NCBI RefSeq assembly: GCF_901709675.1
Contig: NC_051089.1
Span: 10,287,476 to 10,351,475 of the forward strand
DNA from: Syngnathus acus
Lineage: Eukaryota > Chordata > Actinopteri > Syngnathiformes > Syngnathidae
Reading direction: 5' to 3'
DNA length: 64,000 nucleotides
The notes under the pieces are model-generated. The model made no database searches and was not told where the DNA came from. It was given only the letters and a program-made list of their open reading frames with translations. The translations under genes and the position numbers were made by a program. Shown here piece by piece: positions 11,860 to 25,085 of the stretch. How positions within the stretch are numbered: position 1 is the stretch's first letter; each line of letters starts with the position of its first letter.

Positions 11860-13624
11860 GTCATTTTGGACAACCGTCACAGATGTTCTTCAAAGCGCCT
11901 GTCGTCTTTTTCTGAACTATTTTTTTTCTTGGTTCCTGGAAAATTCTAAACTTATATGGAGGGAATGTTTTTGTTCGAAGAACACTTTACTTGTGCATAG
12001 AGCCTATGTACTGACCTCGTTCTCTGCCTTAAGAGCTCTGCCTCTTGTGGTGACGTGTTTTATATTGTGCATAAAGCGGCATTTTGCTTGTAAGGTTTTA
12101 TTTTGATCATGTTTCTCCACTGTAATGGGAACAATGATAGTAATACTTCAGGCAGTGGTTTGTTATATTTTCCTGCCCTGGGTTTAGATAAAAAGAAGAA
12201 AAGAATCGGACTTCTATTCTTCCTTTTCTGAAGTTTGTTTTGGCTGCTGTACCTGCAGTTTTCTCATATTTCCATTGAATTACTATTTTCTTCAAATGGT
12301 GTAACGTTTAATACCTTTCTGTTTAAATGTCTAATTCTAAGGTTGTGTAACTGTTTCACATAAATCTTACTCTCTTCTGTTGTACATGTTCCTCCATTAT
12401 AATTAGCAACCTGTATTACTTGTAAGATAGCTTATAGCTTCCCATGTTTTTATAGTAATACGTACACTACAATTTTCTTTTCATTATTATTATTGCATAA
12501 TTTCATTGCATTTGACAAATAAAATAATACACAAAAGTTGACAAAACATTATTAGTGGTGTGACGGTCTCCTGAGTAATACTTTTTAAACACCTCAATAG
12601 TTACTTTAGGTGATGGGTCACCTATCTTTTCAAAACTGGAAGCTCTGTATTGATTAATACAAAGGTTTATGGTTTATGGACACACACTAGACAAAAAAAA
12701 TCTGCTCCAGTTATTTGTACTTAATAATTATATTAATCTATGTGGAGACACAGATCGTATTAATGGTTCCTTAATTACCAACAATAATTTAACAAGGTAA
12801 GAGAGAAATATATGCAACAATTTCATTCTATAATTCTCTCAAAGTGTTTGAAATTACAATATCCCCTTACTGGTGAGTTATGTATCATGTGAGCCACCCC
12901 TGATGTAGGCTGGAGCAATTCAAAATACCAGCACTTTAGAATCTCCGAGATCAAACACAATTGGCCATTTTTTCTTTCTTTGGTAATTTAGCAGACAGAT
13001 GCAGTAGAAAGGGGTGTTTGCGCCATTGTGGGAGGGAACCGAGCTGACTTGTTTGCCATCTAATGGTAGCAGCTCCCATCATTCCCTTCAAATTGAGATC
13101 ACTAGAGGCCTGAGGCCTACATGAAGGAATCATGAGCTTTGTGCATGCAAAGCACATTTAAAAGGGGACTGCCTGTTCACCTTGATGCAAAGCAGACTAC
13201 TATGCTGACAAAACTACATTGGAGCTGTACAGCACCCATGCTGTGAAATAATATCCAAATCATTAAAGTTAGTTATTCCTTGATGGACCTCAAGAATTTT
13301 ACAAAAGGTGACACCATTATCACAATAAACAGGGGGCATTTTTGTCTAAAATGTCTGTCGTCAACACCGATTGAGATCATGACTGATCATAATCTTGAGT
13401 TACTTGTAATGAATTTATTTTGTGAATAATGACACGTTGCCTGCATCTGCACCGCTTTGTTGGCATGTCCTGTCCTGGCAAAACAAATGGTATAAACAGT
13501 ACTACTGCTTTCCAGCAGAGTATTAGGCAGTGCAAAATGAAACCTCAGGTTATGTATGAATCAGTAGTGCAGAAAGACTCCCTCATCACATCTATCACTG
13601 TCTCATGTTTTTGTTACATCGCAG

Positions 13625-13688
13625 ATAAACTCACTGTCCAGCTCGCATACTTGTATTCAGACACTTCCGTGTGGTAATTCCTTTTCAG
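13625..13688 (+). other. splice-bounded segment, probable pseudo-exon
   Basis: A pyrimidine-rich acceptor ending in GCAG at 13621-13624 and a strong donor TTTTCAG|GTATGT at 13689 enclose 64 nt. One reading frame is open across it (21 codons). It does not share a frame with the downstream segment at 14641, and its product is unrecognised. Pseudo-exons like this are common in vertebrate introns. Confidence 0.1.
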
Positions 13689-14640
13689 GTATGTGCATGC
13701 GTCTAACCATGTGAGTGCGTGTATTTTGGCATGTCCTGTGCTTCACCGAGCAGCAATCCTTCCTCGATGCCTATAACCTCTAAGTGCCAGAGGGTAAACA
13801 TGTGCATGGCCACATGTCTCTGTCCTGAATGGCTGCATTTAGCATGCAACAAATGCCATAGTCAGGGGCATTAAACACGTCCATGCATGCAAATACATCT
13901 CTGAGTCTAATCGTGAAATACACACCTTTCAAAAAGAACACGGCCGTGTTAAGCAGTTCCGATTATTATTGCATGCAATGTGCACAAACATGGTTGTAAA
14001 GCAGAATACTGCATTATTCAGACTCAGTGGGTGAAGTAATTAAGCATCTTGTCCTATTTATAATTCATTGCTGCTAAAAGCACAACACTTTTGTTGGGAT
14101 AAATAGAGCTGGCACATGATGAGATGTAAAGCAAGGCGACATGATACAGCATGCTCAGCTGCATTTGTATGAAATTACAAGTTGAACAGTTAAAGCAGTA
14201 TACTAGTAGAGTGCATACTACCGCCATGACATGATTGTTATGGGCAGGTCCATTGGGACTCAAACTGTGATAAAAAAAATGCAATGTCCAATTTAGCCAA
14301 TGAACACTTGGTTTAAACGTGGTATGTATAAATGCACAAAGAAATACCCTGTGGCAGCTTTAGCAGAGAACCCCAGACTTCCCTCTCCCCAGCAACTTCT
14401 GCCAGCTCATCTGAGGGATCCCAAGGTGTTCCCAGGCCAGCTGGGAGACAGTCTCTCCTCGCTGTCCTGGGGTGTCCTCAGGGTCTCCTGCCAGTAAGAC
14501 ACACCTCATCATGGAGGCGTCGAAGAGGCACCCTAATCAGATGCCTGCGCCATCTTATCTGGCTCCTGTCAACATGGAGGAGCGGCGGCTTGAATCTGAG
14601 CTTCTCTCTCTCTTTCTTATGTTTCACTATACGTTGGCAG

Positions 14641-14684
14641 GAAAATTTTAGATGGAAAATTATGACACTTTGTTATGATTCCAG
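14641..14684 (+). other. splice-bounded segment, first of a frame-compatible series
   Basis: A long CT-rich acceptor tract ends in GGCAG at 14640, and a donor TTCCAG|GTACGG begins at 14685. They enclose 44 nt, open in one frame only (14 codons plus 2 nt). That frame continues without a stop into the segments at 21475, 24306, 24959 and 30364. The product is unrecognised. It could be a genuine small exon, a non-coding RNA exon or coincidence. Confidence 0.12.
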
Positions 14685-14877
14685 GTACGGCATAAAGACA
14701 GAGAAACAATGAAAATATATACGTGATTGAGGTGGATAATGTGCTGATTCACCACTAATGAAAATTCAGATTACCACCCCTCCGCCTTCAGCTCTTTCAC
14801 TGCTTAGCCGTGTGTCTGCATTTTTGCGTGCAACGTGCTTTGGTGGTTAAAGGCACTTGTTCAAGCCCATAACTTAC

Positions 14878-14909
14878 CTCATGTTTGAAGCTAATGGGAA
14901 GTATACTGG
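14878..14909 (-). other. minus-strand splice-bounded segment, probable pseudo-exon
   Basis: On the minus strand an acceptor of the form TTTATTTTTCACCGCAG and a donor ATGAG|GTAAGTT enclose 32 nt. It is too short to judge as coding and does not keep frame with the better minus-strand candidate at 61512-61604. Listed only because both splice signals are strong. Confidence 0.08.
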
Positions 14910-16400
14910 CTGCGGTGAAAAATAAATTACATTTTTCACCCCTCGCTCTTACTGCCCTCCTAACCTGCGGTGTAATATAACGGTGGTGAAAGTATGCATT
15001 ACACTTCCCACACATTAGAATTTATCTGTGTTGCACGACGCTGACTGATGTATTTGGAAATAATGTAGTGAAGCAGGATATTACAGGAGCCCCTGCTACT
15101 AATGGTCAGCTCTCAGCAGCCGCCAATGTATATCATTCAGCCAGACTACCTCATCAAGTCCAAAGCTGGCATCCAAGCCAGGCAAGCCATTCAAGCTTGA
15201 CATTAAGACTGCTGCAGTAAAAGTCCTTAATCAGTCAAACCTCATTCAATCCCCCTTACTCATTCAAAAACCCAGCACCATTTGTCCTTCATCAAAACGT
15301 AAACTAGAATGGCACTCGGGAGACCACTGCCAAGACCAAACAATCCTGATTTGGATACCAACCTCCTTGCATGTGCCTAAATAAAAAGAAATAGATTATC
15401 CGGGTAAATGTGGGAACTACCTTGTCATCCAAAGACCAAGACAATCCTAAATTATTGGGAATAGATCGTAAATAAACTTGTACACAATCCTTTGAAATAA
15501 ATTGCACTCATATATTACCTCTACAGCAAACCATATACATTTTAAGATGCTGGTGGCCAAATGTACTGTTCACGATCAGTTGCTTTAGCAATGTTTTAAT
15601 GACCATAACCTACATACCTGGAATACTCAGATCTTTACTTTGGATGAACTATGAACAAAAGTGAAACTACAATATACCCTCATTTGTTTTGCTGGCTTAT
15701 CTTAGGTGAATACTTGAGGTGGTTATGAATGTATTTGGGACTTTTTGAACAATGTAGAGAAGGCCTATCAGCAATATAGAGAGGTTTCCTCTCCTTGTTT
15801 TTCAGGACTCATTTTTGTACAATTTTATCTAATGGCGTTTTTGTAGCGCTGCAGCAGAAATTAACTGCTAAGGTAACAAACAATTGAGAGCCAAAAATTC
15901 CATCCCCACAGAGGTCAAGAGAGAGAGAGAATGAATAACATTGGAACCTCCAGCAGGCAGTGGGGGAGCCACACTAATAAGAGCATAACAGAGAGGGAGA
16001 AGATGGCCCTCGGGAAACAGTATAAAGCTTCTTCCAACATTCTTGGCCTGGAAATGCATTTGTAATCAGAGAAGGAATGTAGGCTTTGATGTGGCCAATG
16101 ATTAAAATTCCTCGGGTGTCCAGTGGTTTAAGTAGTGCGTGAGGAAGGGCAAGGTTGTATCTACCAAATGTATCTGTCATCTAGATTCGGATTGTACTAC
16201 CACTTGGGTAACAGGATAAATTCAGCCCGTTTTGAGGGGGTGGTCCTGCCTTGTGCAAATTAACTGCAGGTGCCAACACAAGAGTAACCAACTTTCATCA
16301 CTACAATGACGAGGGGCGATCTCCATAAATACAGTAATCACATTGATTGTATTTTCACTTGTGGAGGCAGCACTTCATATTGTCAATTACTTTGCAAATT

Positions 16401-16421
16401 TGTATATGCTGTGCATATACA
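16401..16421. repeat. 21-bp inverted repeat
   Basis: Nine-base arms TGTATATGC and GCATATACA flank a TGT spacer and are perfectly complementary. One or two such structures are expected by chance per 64 kb. No function is evident. Confidence 0.4.
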
Positions 16422-19400
16422 CACACTCGAATATCATTTTTTCCTAATTGTGAGCAGAAAAACAGAGATTGACTAAACAAGTCTGAGCAGTCAGCGTCAG
16501 TAACACCAAAGTACAGCTGAAAAACACCGTGATCACTGATAGAGGCTGAAATGTTTTATTCTATGGACCAGTACAAGATCATATTTCTTTGTTGCATTGC
16601 AAATCTGTATTCAAAATGTCATTCCGATATTTTTTCTTTTTTTCCCCGTAAAAAATGTCTACCCTACTACCACCTGGAATTTAATCATCAAATATACTAC
16701 AGGGCTGGATGTAGCCTATAATTTGGAAGTAAAATCTTTGATGGTTTCCAGGTTGGTATGATGTCCTGAGGTTTTTGATGATAATCACATTTGACTGTAT
16801 CTGATGTGAAAACTGGAACAAGGTCAGACTGCCTCCAGAGGTTGTGGCCACGTAGTAGCTATGGTTGCTTAAGATCCCTGCGAAAAGGTCACTTTCAAGA
16901 ACCAGCCAAGCTACTCTTGGATTCGTGTGAAAAGTGGTTGTTGGGAATTCAAAATGGAAGCAAGAATATTTCAACAACGGTACAGTCTATCATTGGAGGA
17001 TTGACTTTACCATGGCCAGAATAGCAATGCCCCATAACAAGTCCAATTTCCTATAATTGGGACGAGCTGATTGTTTACTGAAGTGCAAATTTCTGGTGCA
17101 TGGTCATCCTGGCGCCAGAACATGTTTTATTTCATTATTTCCTTTATGTCATTTCAGAGGGGCTATCATTTATAATTGACCAAGCAACATCATGCTATTT
17201 GCACAGACTTTCATTCAACTGGGCTCATCAGACCCACAGAAGTGCCTTTTTCTTTTGAGAATGGTCACCAATAATGCGTTCCAATTTCAGAGCGGTGAAT
17301 TATCCTGGCCGCGGATTGGAAATTTTTGCCTCTCTATTTATTTTTGTGTTACAGTCCTGCTTGCCTGATAGATGTCCCCACACCCTTGGCCTCTGCTTTG
17401 ATGTGGATTATCATTAAACCCCATGCTTGCCCCCAGTCACACTGTCAGCACCTTTTGATGTTTCCTATGTGGCCTTCCAGATAGAATTTCTAATGAGGGG
17501 TCATTATCATTTTGATTTCTTGAATGGGAAAGTGAGCCTCTGGCACTAACGCCAAAGTGTCTGTTGGAAAAAGGACTAGTGCTGATGACAAGTGCAAGTG
17601 GCAGCATTGCTGAGCTAGCTGTTTGTTTTTTAATGGCAGCAATACACACAATAGAAGCAGAGTGATGGCTAAAATTTAAGAGTCTCTAATTTCAAAACAT
17701 ACATGTTGTACTGTCTATATAATTTTGATATCAAAATGCAACCTGATTAAGGGCTATATAAATAATCTTGACTCGACTTATTGACATGCTAGAAGCCAAA
17801 CCTGTAACTGAATATTAATCAATTGTTTTTTGTGCATTTTTTTGCACGGTAAATTAGAAATAATGTGCCGTTTTTTCAATAATGGGATGGATTTTTTTAA
17901 ATATAGTTCATTAATTAAATGGAATAATAATTGACAGATTAATCGATTGTCACCCAAAATAAATTAAATGCAACCCCATTTTTACCGTTTATGTTCTCAT
18001 CTTCTCCATTTTTACCACTAGGTGATTTGTGCTAAAAAAAAAAAAAGATGACTATTTAATGTACTCATAGTGATTACAAACAAATATGGTATTTGTTTGC
18101 TGATTACTGAATCCATTGTGACTTAATATTTAGCAAAAGTTGCTTTTAGTCTTATGCTAAACATCTGAATCCTAAACAATCTTGTAAAGTATATTTACTA
18201 TGGCACTTAATGTATTGTGATGCTTCATAATTTTATTAAAAAGTCCAAGTTGACCTCTGTAGTAGTAATCTCTTATCTTTCTAAGTCTGACATTTGCCGC
18301 AGCTCATCAGTTAATTATAACTGATGACCCTGTATTTTTTGTGTGTGTGGATCTTTAGAAGTTTTGCAAAGCTGGACTTTCTGCAGAATCCTGCTGCTTG
18401 AGTTGTCAGAGGCTCATCTAAGAGGTCTGGTGGTACTGCTTTGTCACAGTGATGAGAGATCAAAGAGCCTCCTTAGCATCAGGAAGAACTCAAATGGCAA
18501 GCTTGGCTTGTTGAGGTTGACATCAGGACATAAATAATGACCTGTCAGAAATGCAAAACCTCTAATGGAGCAATGAAACATTGCAAAAAGAGAGCTTTGT
18601 CTATTTGTGAATGAAAAGAAGCTTACAGTAAGTGTCAGAACAACAAATTTGAGGGTATACAGAGGATTGCCCTTCGGTGCAAATAAATGCAAGTACCTCT
18701 CTTTGAATTGTGTGTACATACTGTAGTTGTGAACCCAACACTCTGTGAGTGAGCCACAGTGCAGCGACTGAAGTGAAATGACCTAATAACTAAATCATGC
18801 TCACATTGGGCTATCGTCTACTTTTTAATGCAGACGTCACGCACTTGTAAAGCTGGCTCAGCACTATAGCTTTGTGGAACCTGTTAATTGGATTTCTAAT
18901 GATGGCACAGACTGGATATAAAGTCAAGGTCAGAATCATAGGCTGGCTCCGAGCCCTTAGTCCTTATAGACGCACATCTCTTCATATCTGAATGCATCTC
19001 TGGAGAATGACGGTGACGTTAATTCTATATTCATGAATTGCAATATTGCACACTTTTAATCGCCCTGGATCACATTTTAAGATATCTTTAGTTCTTGGTT
19101 ATTTCTGGCTACATTTTCAAGGTTGTGAGAGCTCAATTAACAAGTTGAGCAATGTTATAATGATTGCTGGGAACATACATATGTGGAAGTCTAACTTTGG
19201 GTGCAGTCATTCTGGATCGTCTGCCATTACTTAAACCGGCCCGATTATCGGTTTGGTGTATAACGGCCTTAAAAAAGAACATGGACAGCTTTTGTTGCAA
19301 AGTGTTAAGAAAAAGACAACACATCCCAGCAAAGGCTAACAGAACCAGTTCAGGTCAGTCGACTGAGTGGGTAAAAGTTGTTGTAACAAGTAGTAACCAA

Positions 19401-20823
19401 TCTCTAGGTGATAAGGATTTAATGAAAGTAAATGTTAATTATGAAGAGTTCTACCATGTAGCTTCTCTCGAACTCTTCACACTTTGTTCATAGTCTTGCC
19501 ACCCTCGTCTTACTCACTACGGCGGTAATGCTTTGGAACGGAGAAGCAAAGTCACAGTACATTAGTTTAGTGGTGGCTGTTGCTGCAGAGAGCTATTACT
19601 CTTCCTTGACAGTATCAAAGAGACCGATAGAGCTGGGCTATACCTACCATTCCTCTCTCTCGCTCACTCTCTCACCATGCACCGCTCACAGGAAATTGCC
19701 TCATACTTCAGCAGGCAAGAGGTGAAACAGCAGTGACACCAATGCATGTGTCACTTTTCGGGCCCAAGACTTGGGTGGGAGTGGACCTTGGTGTCACGCA
19801 CAAATGCGGCCTTGGGACAAGTTGAACAATGTCCTGAGGAGGAGAGGCGAGACAGCGCTTCTGAAGCGGACTTCTGATGCTCTTTTTCAAGCTGATTCAT
19901 TCCTGATCCTCAGTACTTAGAAGTTTTTTGATACCTTTGAAAGAAATAACAGCCGTGAAAATGACCTCCTTGGAAGGGGTTAATGATGTAAACAGTAGAA
20001 TGACACTTTCAAGGTATTGATTCAACAGCACGTTGAAACCTCCAAGCTGTTCCACGATCCTGGCGAACCTGGTCTTTGGAGGCTACCTGCTGCTTAAAGG
20101 AAACCGTGTTGGTGACGTTTGCTCTACAACAAAGAAAGATCCGTATGGTGGCACTGGAAACTAGTAGATTTTAATCACATGAACGGTGTATAATTTTCTC
20201 TTCTGAAGTCTTGTAAAAAAAAAAACACGATCTGAGTGAAACAGAGTGACTGAAATTCAGTTTGGTTTCAGATGCAAGTAACACCACAAGGGCCTAAATA
20301 TGACAAAAAAGACAAATCTGGTGTGGAAATTGATAAAAACAATTTTGGTTCCATGCACAACATCTTTAGGTGAGAAAATAATTAGTCTACCCAAGATTCA
20401 ATCAGTGTTTCATTTGAATGTAAAAAATATTTTTAAGAAATACAACACAATGGAACTCATGAATTTGAAATGCATGTCAGAACGGCATGTCTCTTAATCC
20501 TGCCAAGTAAAAAACAACAAGCTAATAATTTGATATTTCAACAGCTTCACATCAGTCAGCATGTTATTCTCACTGAAAAATAGATTTTTGAGCATTTATC
20601 AAGACATGCCTGCTAGCCAAGCAACTGTAACTGTTTGATGTTTGCGGATAAAACATAAACCCAGCCTGAGCATCTTGCCACACCCCACCCATTCTTCTGT
20701 GCACACGTCTCAAGAGGACGAATGTTGACTGTTATTATAAAGCAGTCATTGTTGTGATCACTCGTGCTGTCTGTCCTCCTCTCCTTCTTTCTGGGTTTCA
20801 TTCATTTTGTGCCGCACGGGCAT

Positions 20824-20874
20824 GGGTGGGGTTGCGGGTGGGTGGGTGTGTGGGAGGTGTGGAGGGTGGGGGGG
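20824..20874 (+). repeat. G-rich tract with quadruplex potential
   Basis: At least five runs of three or more G separated by loops of one to four bases (20824-20846), then further GGG runs to a G7 run at 20868-20874. This satisfies the usual quadruplex pattern of four G3+ runs with loops of up to seven bases. It may reflect local low complexity rather than selection. Confidence 0.6.
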
Positions 20875-21474
20875 TACTGAGCAGCCCATCGCCTCTGCAG
20901 CCCTGTGATTAGAAAAGCAGGGAGGGAGAGTGGTTCTCAGCAGGGCTCTGTTTTATATTCATCAAAAGAGCTGCCTTTGATTTGCTCCTTCTTTGACGTG
21001 TGACAGCATGGACTGCAGCAGCACACCGCTGCTAAGGAAATCGTGCATTTTGTGCCCTCTCCCTCCCGACCTCCTCCACCCTTTCCCCCTTCTTGCCTTG
21101 CACCCCCCCGAACGCAATCATCCCCAATACTCCAGACCACCACTGCCCCGCAACCCCAGCTCCAACCTTGTAGCCTATCCCTCAGGCCAATGCAACCTGA
21201 GCTTATTAATTTCTCCATTATGATCAGTCTTGCCAATCTACACAAATCATCAGACCTGTCCCAAGGTCATCCAATGCCTCTGCCTTTTCCACGCACTGAG
21301 CATCTTGAAGGGAAAAAACAGACATGCTGAAAACTGAAGACAGTCTAGCTGATTCCAAGTCACAAAGAACGGGATACAAAGCCCATGCAATCGCGCAGGA
21401 TGATGACAATGACTATGGTGAATGTTTAACTATTTATGCATTGCACTGATATTGCGTATATTCTTTTTTTCTAG

Positions 21475-21530
21475 ACACCAACCAGCCATAAATGCTGCAT
21501 CCAAGTCACATTTCACATTAGATAATAAAG
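21475..21530 (+). other. splice-bounded segment, second of a frame-compatible series
   Basis: The acceptor ATTCTTTTTTTCTAG ends at 21474 and a donor AAAG|GTACGT starts at 21531, enclosing 56 nt. Only one frame is open across it (18 codons). That is the frame required after the segment ending at 14684. The product is unrecognised, and chance cannot be excluded. Confidence 0.12.
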
Positions 21531-22039
21531 GTACGTTTGTTTTTGGGACAGACGGAGCGAAATTATTGATGTCTATGACCACTTTAGAATTGGGTTTTTG
21601 CTTCTGTAGACTATATCTAGTTGAGAGTATGCGGATCACCAAATAAATGAATTAAGTGTAACCGACATGAAAACCAGAGAGTAATCCATGTGAAGAAATG
21701 AAAGTAATTATGAAGCTAACACAAGATGGAAACCTATTCAAATAAATCACCAGAAGAAAAGATGAATTTTCCTTACTAAACAGGACACAGATGGGCGTAA
21801 CCCCTCCCCAAAAAAGCCTGTAATAGAAGAAAGTACAACAAAACTACTCAATCCGTGTCATATCCGGGTCTAAACATCTAAGAATAAATGCAAAAAGGTT
21901 GATTGTCTTGTCTGCTATCCAACTCTTGATATTAAAATGTCTAAGCCAAATGTCAAAAAAAAAGAAAATTGGATTGACCTTAATGTTTCAATACTTTAGG
22001 AGGAGCATGTATGTGAGCTTTGTGGCTAGGCAAGGTGAA

Positions 22040-22056
22040 GGGTGGGGTGGGGGGGT
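22040..22056 (+). repeat. short G-rich run
   Basis: GGG, GGGG and a longer G run are separated by single T residues. A minor simple-sequence feature. Confidence 0.6.
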
Positions 22057-22263
22057 CGTAGTGTTTTGACTGTAGAGTGACCTTCACTTTGACAAAACCT
22101 GTTTCCCTTTATGTTGACACAGAAGCCCATCCTATAACCACCCTCAAGTAGCATATCAGTCAATTCATCCCAGTCTGTGATAACTCATGCTGCGCTCACA
22201 TACACATTCAACAGACACATTCACCTCACTGTTCAAATATTGTCCTCAATTTCATTGTGCTCT

Positions 22264-22320
22264 GCACACACGCACACACACACGCACACACACACACACA
22301 CACGCACGCACGCACGCACG

Positions 22321-22415
<95 letters not shown>
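22264..22415. repeat. 152-bp compound CA microsatellite with GCAC/CGCG core
   Basis: A nearly pure alternating purine-pyrimidine tract: interrupted CA units, then a GCAC tetranucleotide block (about 22302-22320), a short CGCGCG core (about 22321-22328), then about 85 bp of uninterrupted CA. Long CA/CG alternation is a classical Z-DNA-prone sequence. The open frames across it on both strands are artefacts of the repeat (His-Thr and Cys-Val runs) and not genes. Confidence 0.95.
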
Positions 22416-22417
<2 letters not shown>

Positions 22418-22499
22418 TAATGTTTGAACAGGGTTCCTCCGTAGCACAGAGACTCAGCTGGTTATTAACAGCATGAATAATTTAACAATTATTCATCTC

Positions 22500-24000
22500 T
22501 GCAAACAGTCTAGGAAATACAAGTGGGACAGATTGTGTGAGCGAAAATGTGTAAAGGTCTGTGCGTGCTTTGGGTGCATGCATTCGTGTGTGCACTTTTG
22601 ATACATGAGGGGAAAAACTAAGGGTATTGGCTCGCTTATTCTTTATCCTCGCAGCGTACGAGCTGACAAGGTTACACAACCGAGGTTAGACGTAGTGCTT
22701 GTGACAATGGCAAAGAAGGCTGTATGGTGTACAAGTAGCATACAGTGCAAAAGTGATTGTTCTGGTTGTGAATCTGTAGGGTAGGGTGGTATTTTAACAA
22801 CGTAGATCCTGCCTTACTCTTTCATACTGCACGTTTGACTCTCACCAATCTTACATTCTAATGCTGTCCAGCAGATGTCCTCAAACATTCCCTCATTTGA
22901 CTATTTAGGCTAGACACCCAGTTTTGGGGGGATTGTTTTTTAGCAGAACAACCCAAAGTTGGGTCAAGGTGACAGAAATGAACTGGGTTTTAACATGGTT
23001 TTTCATATGCCTCGTCAAACATTAGAATGTGGAAGGTTTGAAATGGAAATGGAATGGAATACAGGTGTTCCCATGTGTGACTGCAAGTTAGTATTTTTCT
23101 GAGTCTGTGCATGGCTATGTCCAGATTTGTGAAAACAAAAGGGCGAGACAAGCAATTGGCTGGGCAGTGAGCATGAGCAGAAACAATGAGTGTGCAGACG
23201 CTGGACCGTGTGCATCTGTTCTGGCAGTGAACGTGATTGTGTTTTGATTAGCTCTCAGTGGTGCGCCAAGTTCAGGGCTTCTTGCAGATCTCACATCCAC
23301 ATCGTTTTCCCAATTTGACAGCTGATGGGATTGCAGATGGAATGTGTGTGTATGAATGCCCTGCAATATACATAAATTAATTTCTTTTCTCAGCCTTTCA
23401 ACCTTTCGCGCTCTCGTTTTCATTCTATTCCTCCGCTGCTTTTATAGTCAGCCATTGTGCTGTGCCATTTTCATTGCTTGACGCTTTCTACAAAATACAA
23501 TATAGCATTCCAATCCAGTGCCGTGCCCTATTTCTCCTTCCAATTCCTGATACTAATAATATTTCATTCTGATTTTACCATACTGTGTCTGGTTGACTCA
23601 TGGACGATACATATTTGACAAAAACACTACTATGTAATGCACTGTACCGTACTTCAAATAGAATCCAATACTCTCTCACTAAGACACAAAGTTAAGTCAG
23701 AATATTAACAACACCTTTGTGTATTCAGCAGTTGAAAAGAACTGTCCATGTCAGATATTCATGTAAATATTGTTCATTATATGATAGAAAATGTATTTTT
23801 CTTTCTTTTCAGCCCAGGCTTGTCACAAATGCAATTTCCGCTCTTTTATAACATTCCTTTTATCATGCCTCTCAAGATAGAGGAGACCAAATAGGCAGAG
23901 AGGAGCCTTTTCGATCAGCAAATCTGCCTTTGTTTGTTTCTAAGCAAAAAGAGGGTTGAGTTGCTTTGCTGCTGACGGAGAAATATTAATTAAAATGTCT
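22500..24000. other. unique non-coding stretch
   Basis: I see no gene, repeat family or strong motif cluster here. Confidence 0.5.
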
Positions 24001-24052
24001 ATAAAGGGACCCCCGTGGGGACTAAGCGGTTCAGAAAATGGATGGATGGATG
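24001..24052 (+). mobile_element. 3'-tail fragment of an L2-type fish LINE or derived SINE
   Basis: The sequence CTAAGCGGTTCAGAAAATGG followed by GATG-type units matches, from memory, the common 3' end of a teleost non-LTR family whose tail is AAGCGGT...GAAAATGGATGGATGG. Only the last 50 bp or so is present. The family name is uncertain. Confidence 0.5.
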
Positions 24053-24305
24053 GGTTTCACATTCATAGCTGTAGCTGAACTCCCCGTTGCTTTGTAAAAT
24101 GCCTTTTCATTTGAAGATTTTCTATCACCATTCTGTCCAAAATGTGCAGGTGGGTGTAAAGGAAATTGTACTCATTTTATTTGGGGAAATTAAAATCAAG
24201 CACTTACACTACTTAATGTTGTATGACTCATATAATATCTCAGCAACTATATCAGAAATGTGCTGTATGTTAATACCCATTTTTATAGGTTCTTGTTTAC
24301 TGCAG

Positions 24306-24346
24306 AGTCTCGGGGAGAGCCGAAAAGAAGATACTTGCTGTGGATG
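24306..24346 (+). other. splice-bounded segment, third of a frame-compatible series
   Basis: The acceptor TTGTTTACTGCAG ends at 24305 and the donor GGATG|GTAAGAAA starts at 24347, enclosing 41 nt. All three frames are open, including the one required to continue from 21530, so its own frame evidence is nil. The splice signals are of good quality. The product is unrecognised. Confidence 0.12.
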
Positions 24347-24958
24347 GTAAGAAATAATCAGTGCTGTAGCAATAGTCAGGTGACAGCATGTTCTCCTCAT
24401 AGCTCGTAAAAGTTAATTAAAGAAAAAAAGGAATTTTTATTATGCTCCGTAGCTCAAGCACAGGCTCTTGGCTTCTGCTTAATAACGACCGCTCCTGAAG
24501 CTACTGTCAAGAGAAGACCACAGTTGAATAATGGCTGACGACAGATGTGTGTACGGCGTGTGAGTGTGTGCCCTGCTCAGTTCACTTTTTCATGTTATGA
24601 ATTTCAATGTCACTGATTCACTCACTCGGCAACTTAAACACAAGCTAGGCTAGGATTAAACAGGCCAACATTTCCAATTTGGTATGTTAATATATATGTA
24701 AAAAGTACCCTGACATTTGTTTATTAAATGGTTTACTTAATTCCTACACAGTTTGCTGCATGCTCTGGGTTCTTCTGTTGATTTTAAAAGTTGCTGATTT
24801 AAAGCTTGCATTCAGTTTGAAAGTCAACCCAAGTAGTGGCTCAGCAAGGACTTTACTGCTGTCATATATACTGTTGGATTAACAAAATTTATATTACGTT
24901 TCTAATTAATACCCATTAAATTTGAGTGTGCCCATAAGTCTGATTATTTTCTTTTCAG

Positions 24959-25015
24959 AAATGTGCCATGGTCTGCACTCATGTTAGTAATCAGTTGTCA
25001 GCTCTATGTTGCCAG
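24959..25015 (+). other. splice-bounded segment, fourth of a frame-compatible series
   Basis: The acceptor TTATTTTCTTTTCAG ends at 24958 and the donor TGCCAG|GTAGGA starts at 25016. The 57-nt segment is open in phase 0 for 19 codons, which is the phase left by the segment ending at 24346. The predicted peptide is cysteine-containing and unrecognised. Confidence 0.13.
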
Positions 25016-25047
25016 GTAGGACAAAAATCAATATCATGTTTATTATT

Positions 25048-25085
25048 AACTGTCAAATCATAAAATAACTGTCAAATCATAAAAT
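25048..25085. repeat. perfect 19-bp tandem duplication
   Basis: The unit AACTGTCAAATCATAAAAT occurs twice head to tail without a mismatch, which suggests a recent local duplication. Confidence 0.9.

Larger units (their letters stand above)
11121..20800. other. largely unique non-coding stretch
   Basis: I find no gene and no clear mobile element. Short splice-bounded segments occur, for example at 13625-13688 and 14641-14684 (plus) and 14878-14909 (minus). They are listed separately where worth checking. A 21-bp inverted repeat lies at 16401-16421 and an ESRRB/NR5A-like TCAAGGTCA at 18924-18932. Confidence 0.55.

Noticed and set aside
13625-13688. Adding this splice-bounded segment to the front of the plus-strand series
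   Set aside because: Its only open frame is out of phase with the single open frame of the segment at 14641.
15616-15650. Minus-strand splice-bounded segment with donor TTCCAG|GTATGT
   Set aside because: About 31 nt, no coding signal. Typical pseudo-exon.
16401-16421. 21-bp inverted repeat as a functional hairpin
   Set aside because: One or two such structures are expected by chance in 64 kb, and no other feature supports it.
22177-22476. Open frames encoding His-Thr or Cys-Val repeats
   Set aside because: Pure translation of the CA/GT microsatellite on both strands.
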